From contig JAGWTP010000027.1 of the NCBI GenBank assembly GCA_028868895.1, positions 1 through 39,042 on the forward strand: a stretch of DNA of 39,042 nucleotides, given 5' to 3'. Shown here piece by piece: positions 36,601-39,042 of this stretch. The DNA is from Burkholderiales bacterium (lineage in GTDB: Bacteria; Pseudomonadota; Gammaproteobacteria; Burkholderiales; Burkholderiaceae_C). The notes under the pieces are model-generated. The model was not told where the DNA came from and did no database searches. It was given only the letters and a program-made list of their open reading frames with translations. How positions within the stretch are numbered: the stretch's first letter is position 1; every line of letters starts with the position of its first letter. Position numbers and translations under genes: made by a program.

Positions 36601-37361
36601 TGCTTGTCGAGGACCACCCACTGAACCAGCAGTTGGCCAGCGAGTTGCTGCACCGTGCCGGCATGGAGGTCGTGCTGGCGCAGGACGGCCGCGAGGCGCT
36701 GGCCCGACTCGCCGCCGACGGGCCGTTCGACGGCGTGCTGATGGATTGCCAGATGCCGGTGATGGACGGCTACACCGCCACCCGCGAACTGCGACGTCAC
36801 CCCGAATGGCAACGCCTGCCGGTGATCGCGATGACCGCCAGCGCGCTCGCCGAAGACCGCGATCGGGCGCTGGCCAGCGGCATGAACGCGCACATCGCCA
36901 AGCCGATCCAGGTCGAATCGATGCTGCGCACGATGGCCGACTGGATCGTCGGGCCGAATGCGGCGGCGCCAGCGCACACCGCCGATCCGGCGACGAACGG
37001 CGCCGACGCGGCGGCGTCGCCGGCCATCGACACCGCCGTGGGCCTGTCGTACTGCATCGGCAACGAAGACCTCTACCGGCGCTTGCTCGAAGGCTTCCGC
37101 GATGCCGAGGCCGACTTCGCAGCCGATGTCGGGCCGGCGATCATCGACCGGCGCTGGGCCGACGCGCTGCGCCGCTCGCACGACCTGAAGGGCCTGGCCG
37201 GCACGATCGGCGCGCAGCGGCTGCTTGCGGCCGCGCAGGTGCTGCACGCTGCGCTGGCGGCGCAGCACGCCGAGGCCGCCAGCGCCGCGCTCGAGCGCAC
37301 GGGCGCGGAACTGGCGGCGGTGCTCGGCGAAATCGAGGCGCTGCTGCCGGGCAGCCGATGA
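33627..37361 (+). CDS. Membrane hybrid histidine kinase with two receivers and an HPt domain (BarA-like)
   Basis: A 1244-residue sensor kinase. Transmembrane helices at about 18-37 and 311-330 enclose a periplasmic sensor of roughly 270 residues, probably Cache-like (SADFSLPLVALINRRGELLASN, DPNGVIVLADRSDLL). Then come two PAS-like domains (about 340-450 and 455-575), HisKA with His604 (NMSHELRTPMNSIIGM), HATPase ([36 protein letters not shown]), receiver 1 with Asp892 (FLIDWKMPGMDG), receiver 2 with Asp1040 (LMDCQMPVMDG) and HPt with His1185 (RRSHDLKGLAGTIGA). All relay residues are present. GTG 33627 is the chosen start, with AAGGAG four bases before it; an ATG lies nine bases on. No cognate regulator is adjacent, so the output is unknown. 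Confidence 0.93.
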   Translation: MTEMESTPGTPGLRRRTAWVIAAMWSLGVLGVAAWWLQDRLAEHHEESAATGAVRLSGVKETLAITLRQLAALPHDLSHRRTVPEFVAGTSATDAPAAQSVEIQQTLDRLSADFSLPLVALINRRGELLASNEASGGRAGSASAPLPIQTFFNEAMARGSSIQFSADRDGGLPEFYFASRVLRDSVPVGVAVVTQDTGTLNRLLSEARGARVFASDPNGVIVLADRSDLLMMRLPGSAQRPEAEWQAIYRRVPQPVAWQQSRRSGDAGGALITHLGGLRHVSLSSPLADTPLKIWVLEPLQEESTIVRNAWIGGVVVWLFGCALIWLGWRRVHSLDAAVQARREIFELTQALPLTVFRYTRPAHGAPRFTFIGRGVEALFGVDAAKLEADPELPWRLAGDDRPPTRPHEFSIERGDRVTWVLADSTPKPEADGGTTYNGYWLDITARREAQARFAAVFEHASTSYLFFDARHGLMHCNPATLKLFGASEEQTLVGRNPWTPGLSPELQADGQSSRTRALEGLREHTATRQRVRTFEWRFRRLDGSEFDTEVSVIALEWVGTPEFCAVIQDITARKQLQASMQQARDAAEAANQTKSSFLANMSHELRTPMNSIIGMTHLALEDGLPDKQRDYIEKAHSSARNLLQILNDILDVSKIEAGQLALERIDFELESVVSEMADVLGLKADEKGLELLFSASPDLPRRLVGDPTRLRQVLVNLGGNAIKFTDAGEVTVGMELAQQDADSVEVHAWVRDTGVGMSADELARLFQPFVQADSSTTRRYGGTGLGLVISRQLVERMGGRMWVDSEPGKGSTFHFTARFGRSAPRAAARAWMANELRGQRALLVDDNAAALDVMSSMLETLGVVVDRAASGEQALAMVDAQPQAYTWFLIDWKMPGMDGVACARRILEKHPLVRPCILLVTGFARDDALRASAGVPLAGVLLKPVTPSSLHDCLVQARRLASAAPVTARRVINTPPLSQAVRERLAGARVLLVEDHPLNQQLASELLHRAGMEVVLAQDGREALARLAADGPFDGVLMDCQMPVMDGYTATRELRRHPEWQRLPVIAMTASALAEDRDRALASGMNAHIAKPIQVESMLRTMADWIVGPNAAAPAHTADPATNGADAAASPAIDTAVGLSYCIGNEDLYRRLLEGFRDAEADFAADVGPAIIDRRWADALRRSHDLKGLAGTIGAQRLLAAAQVLHAALAAQHAEAASAALERTGAELAAVLGEIEALLPGSR

Positions 37362-37450
37362 GCCACTGTGCGGGTCTCGGGCAAGCGACCGCCGCGGCGC
37401 GCTGACACAATGAGTTTTCGTCCGAACGGCCCATCCACGAGGTAGTCGCC

Positions 37451-39042
<1,592 letters not shown>

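Overview
The window is about 39 kb of very GC-rich, densely packed bacterial DNA. Gene content points to a betaproteobacterium of the order Burkholderiales, probably near Rubrivivax, Leptothrix or Methylibium: a Bug-type solute-binding protein, adjacent serC-serA, an mdh / CitE-like / acnB block, and an endonuclease-type MutL. This placement is inferred from protein character and base composition; there is no rRNA or tRNA in the window.

Layout. 1-6052 is mostly housekeeping: a partial xerD (-), a Bug-type binding protein (-), an AEC transporter (+), queG (-), then tsaE and amiC (+), separated by a 273-bp spacer whose 3' end looks like a folded leader with a short peptide. 6127-6758 is a MntA-HepT type toxin-antitoxin pair. 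6895-16763 is the most unusual part: a soluble 2821-residue hybrid histidine kinase with about thirteen tandem GAF domains, then a stand-alone HPt protein and a response regulator fused to a class III nucleotide cyclase. All three genes overlap by the same eight bases, so they probably form one phosphorelay that ends in cyclic-nucleotide synthesis. A palindromic repeat has been absorbed in frame into the kinase ATPase domain. 16811-19818 holds an HSL-family esterase, a DedA membrane protein and an HD-GYP protein, and 19952-21856 is mutL.

21998-28165 is a TCA-cycle block: mdh, a CitE-like lyase, a conserved exported protein, an AbrB/PIN toxin-antitoxin pair with its own operator, and acnB. 28258-31110 (-) holds sbcB and an ammonium transporter; the transporter has a sigma-54-like promoter flanked by repeated GCACCA/TGGTGC half-sites. 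31236-33525 is a serC-serA operon. 33627-37361 is a membrane-bound BarA-like hybrid kinase carrying its own two receivers and HPt. 37451 to the edge is acnA, truncated by the window.

The strongest candidate for an under-described system is the GAF-array kinase / HPt / receiver-cyclase operon. The leader before amiC is the strongest candidate for an undescribed cis-acting RNA. I saw no CRISPR array, no insertion sequence with a transposase, and no stable RNA gene.
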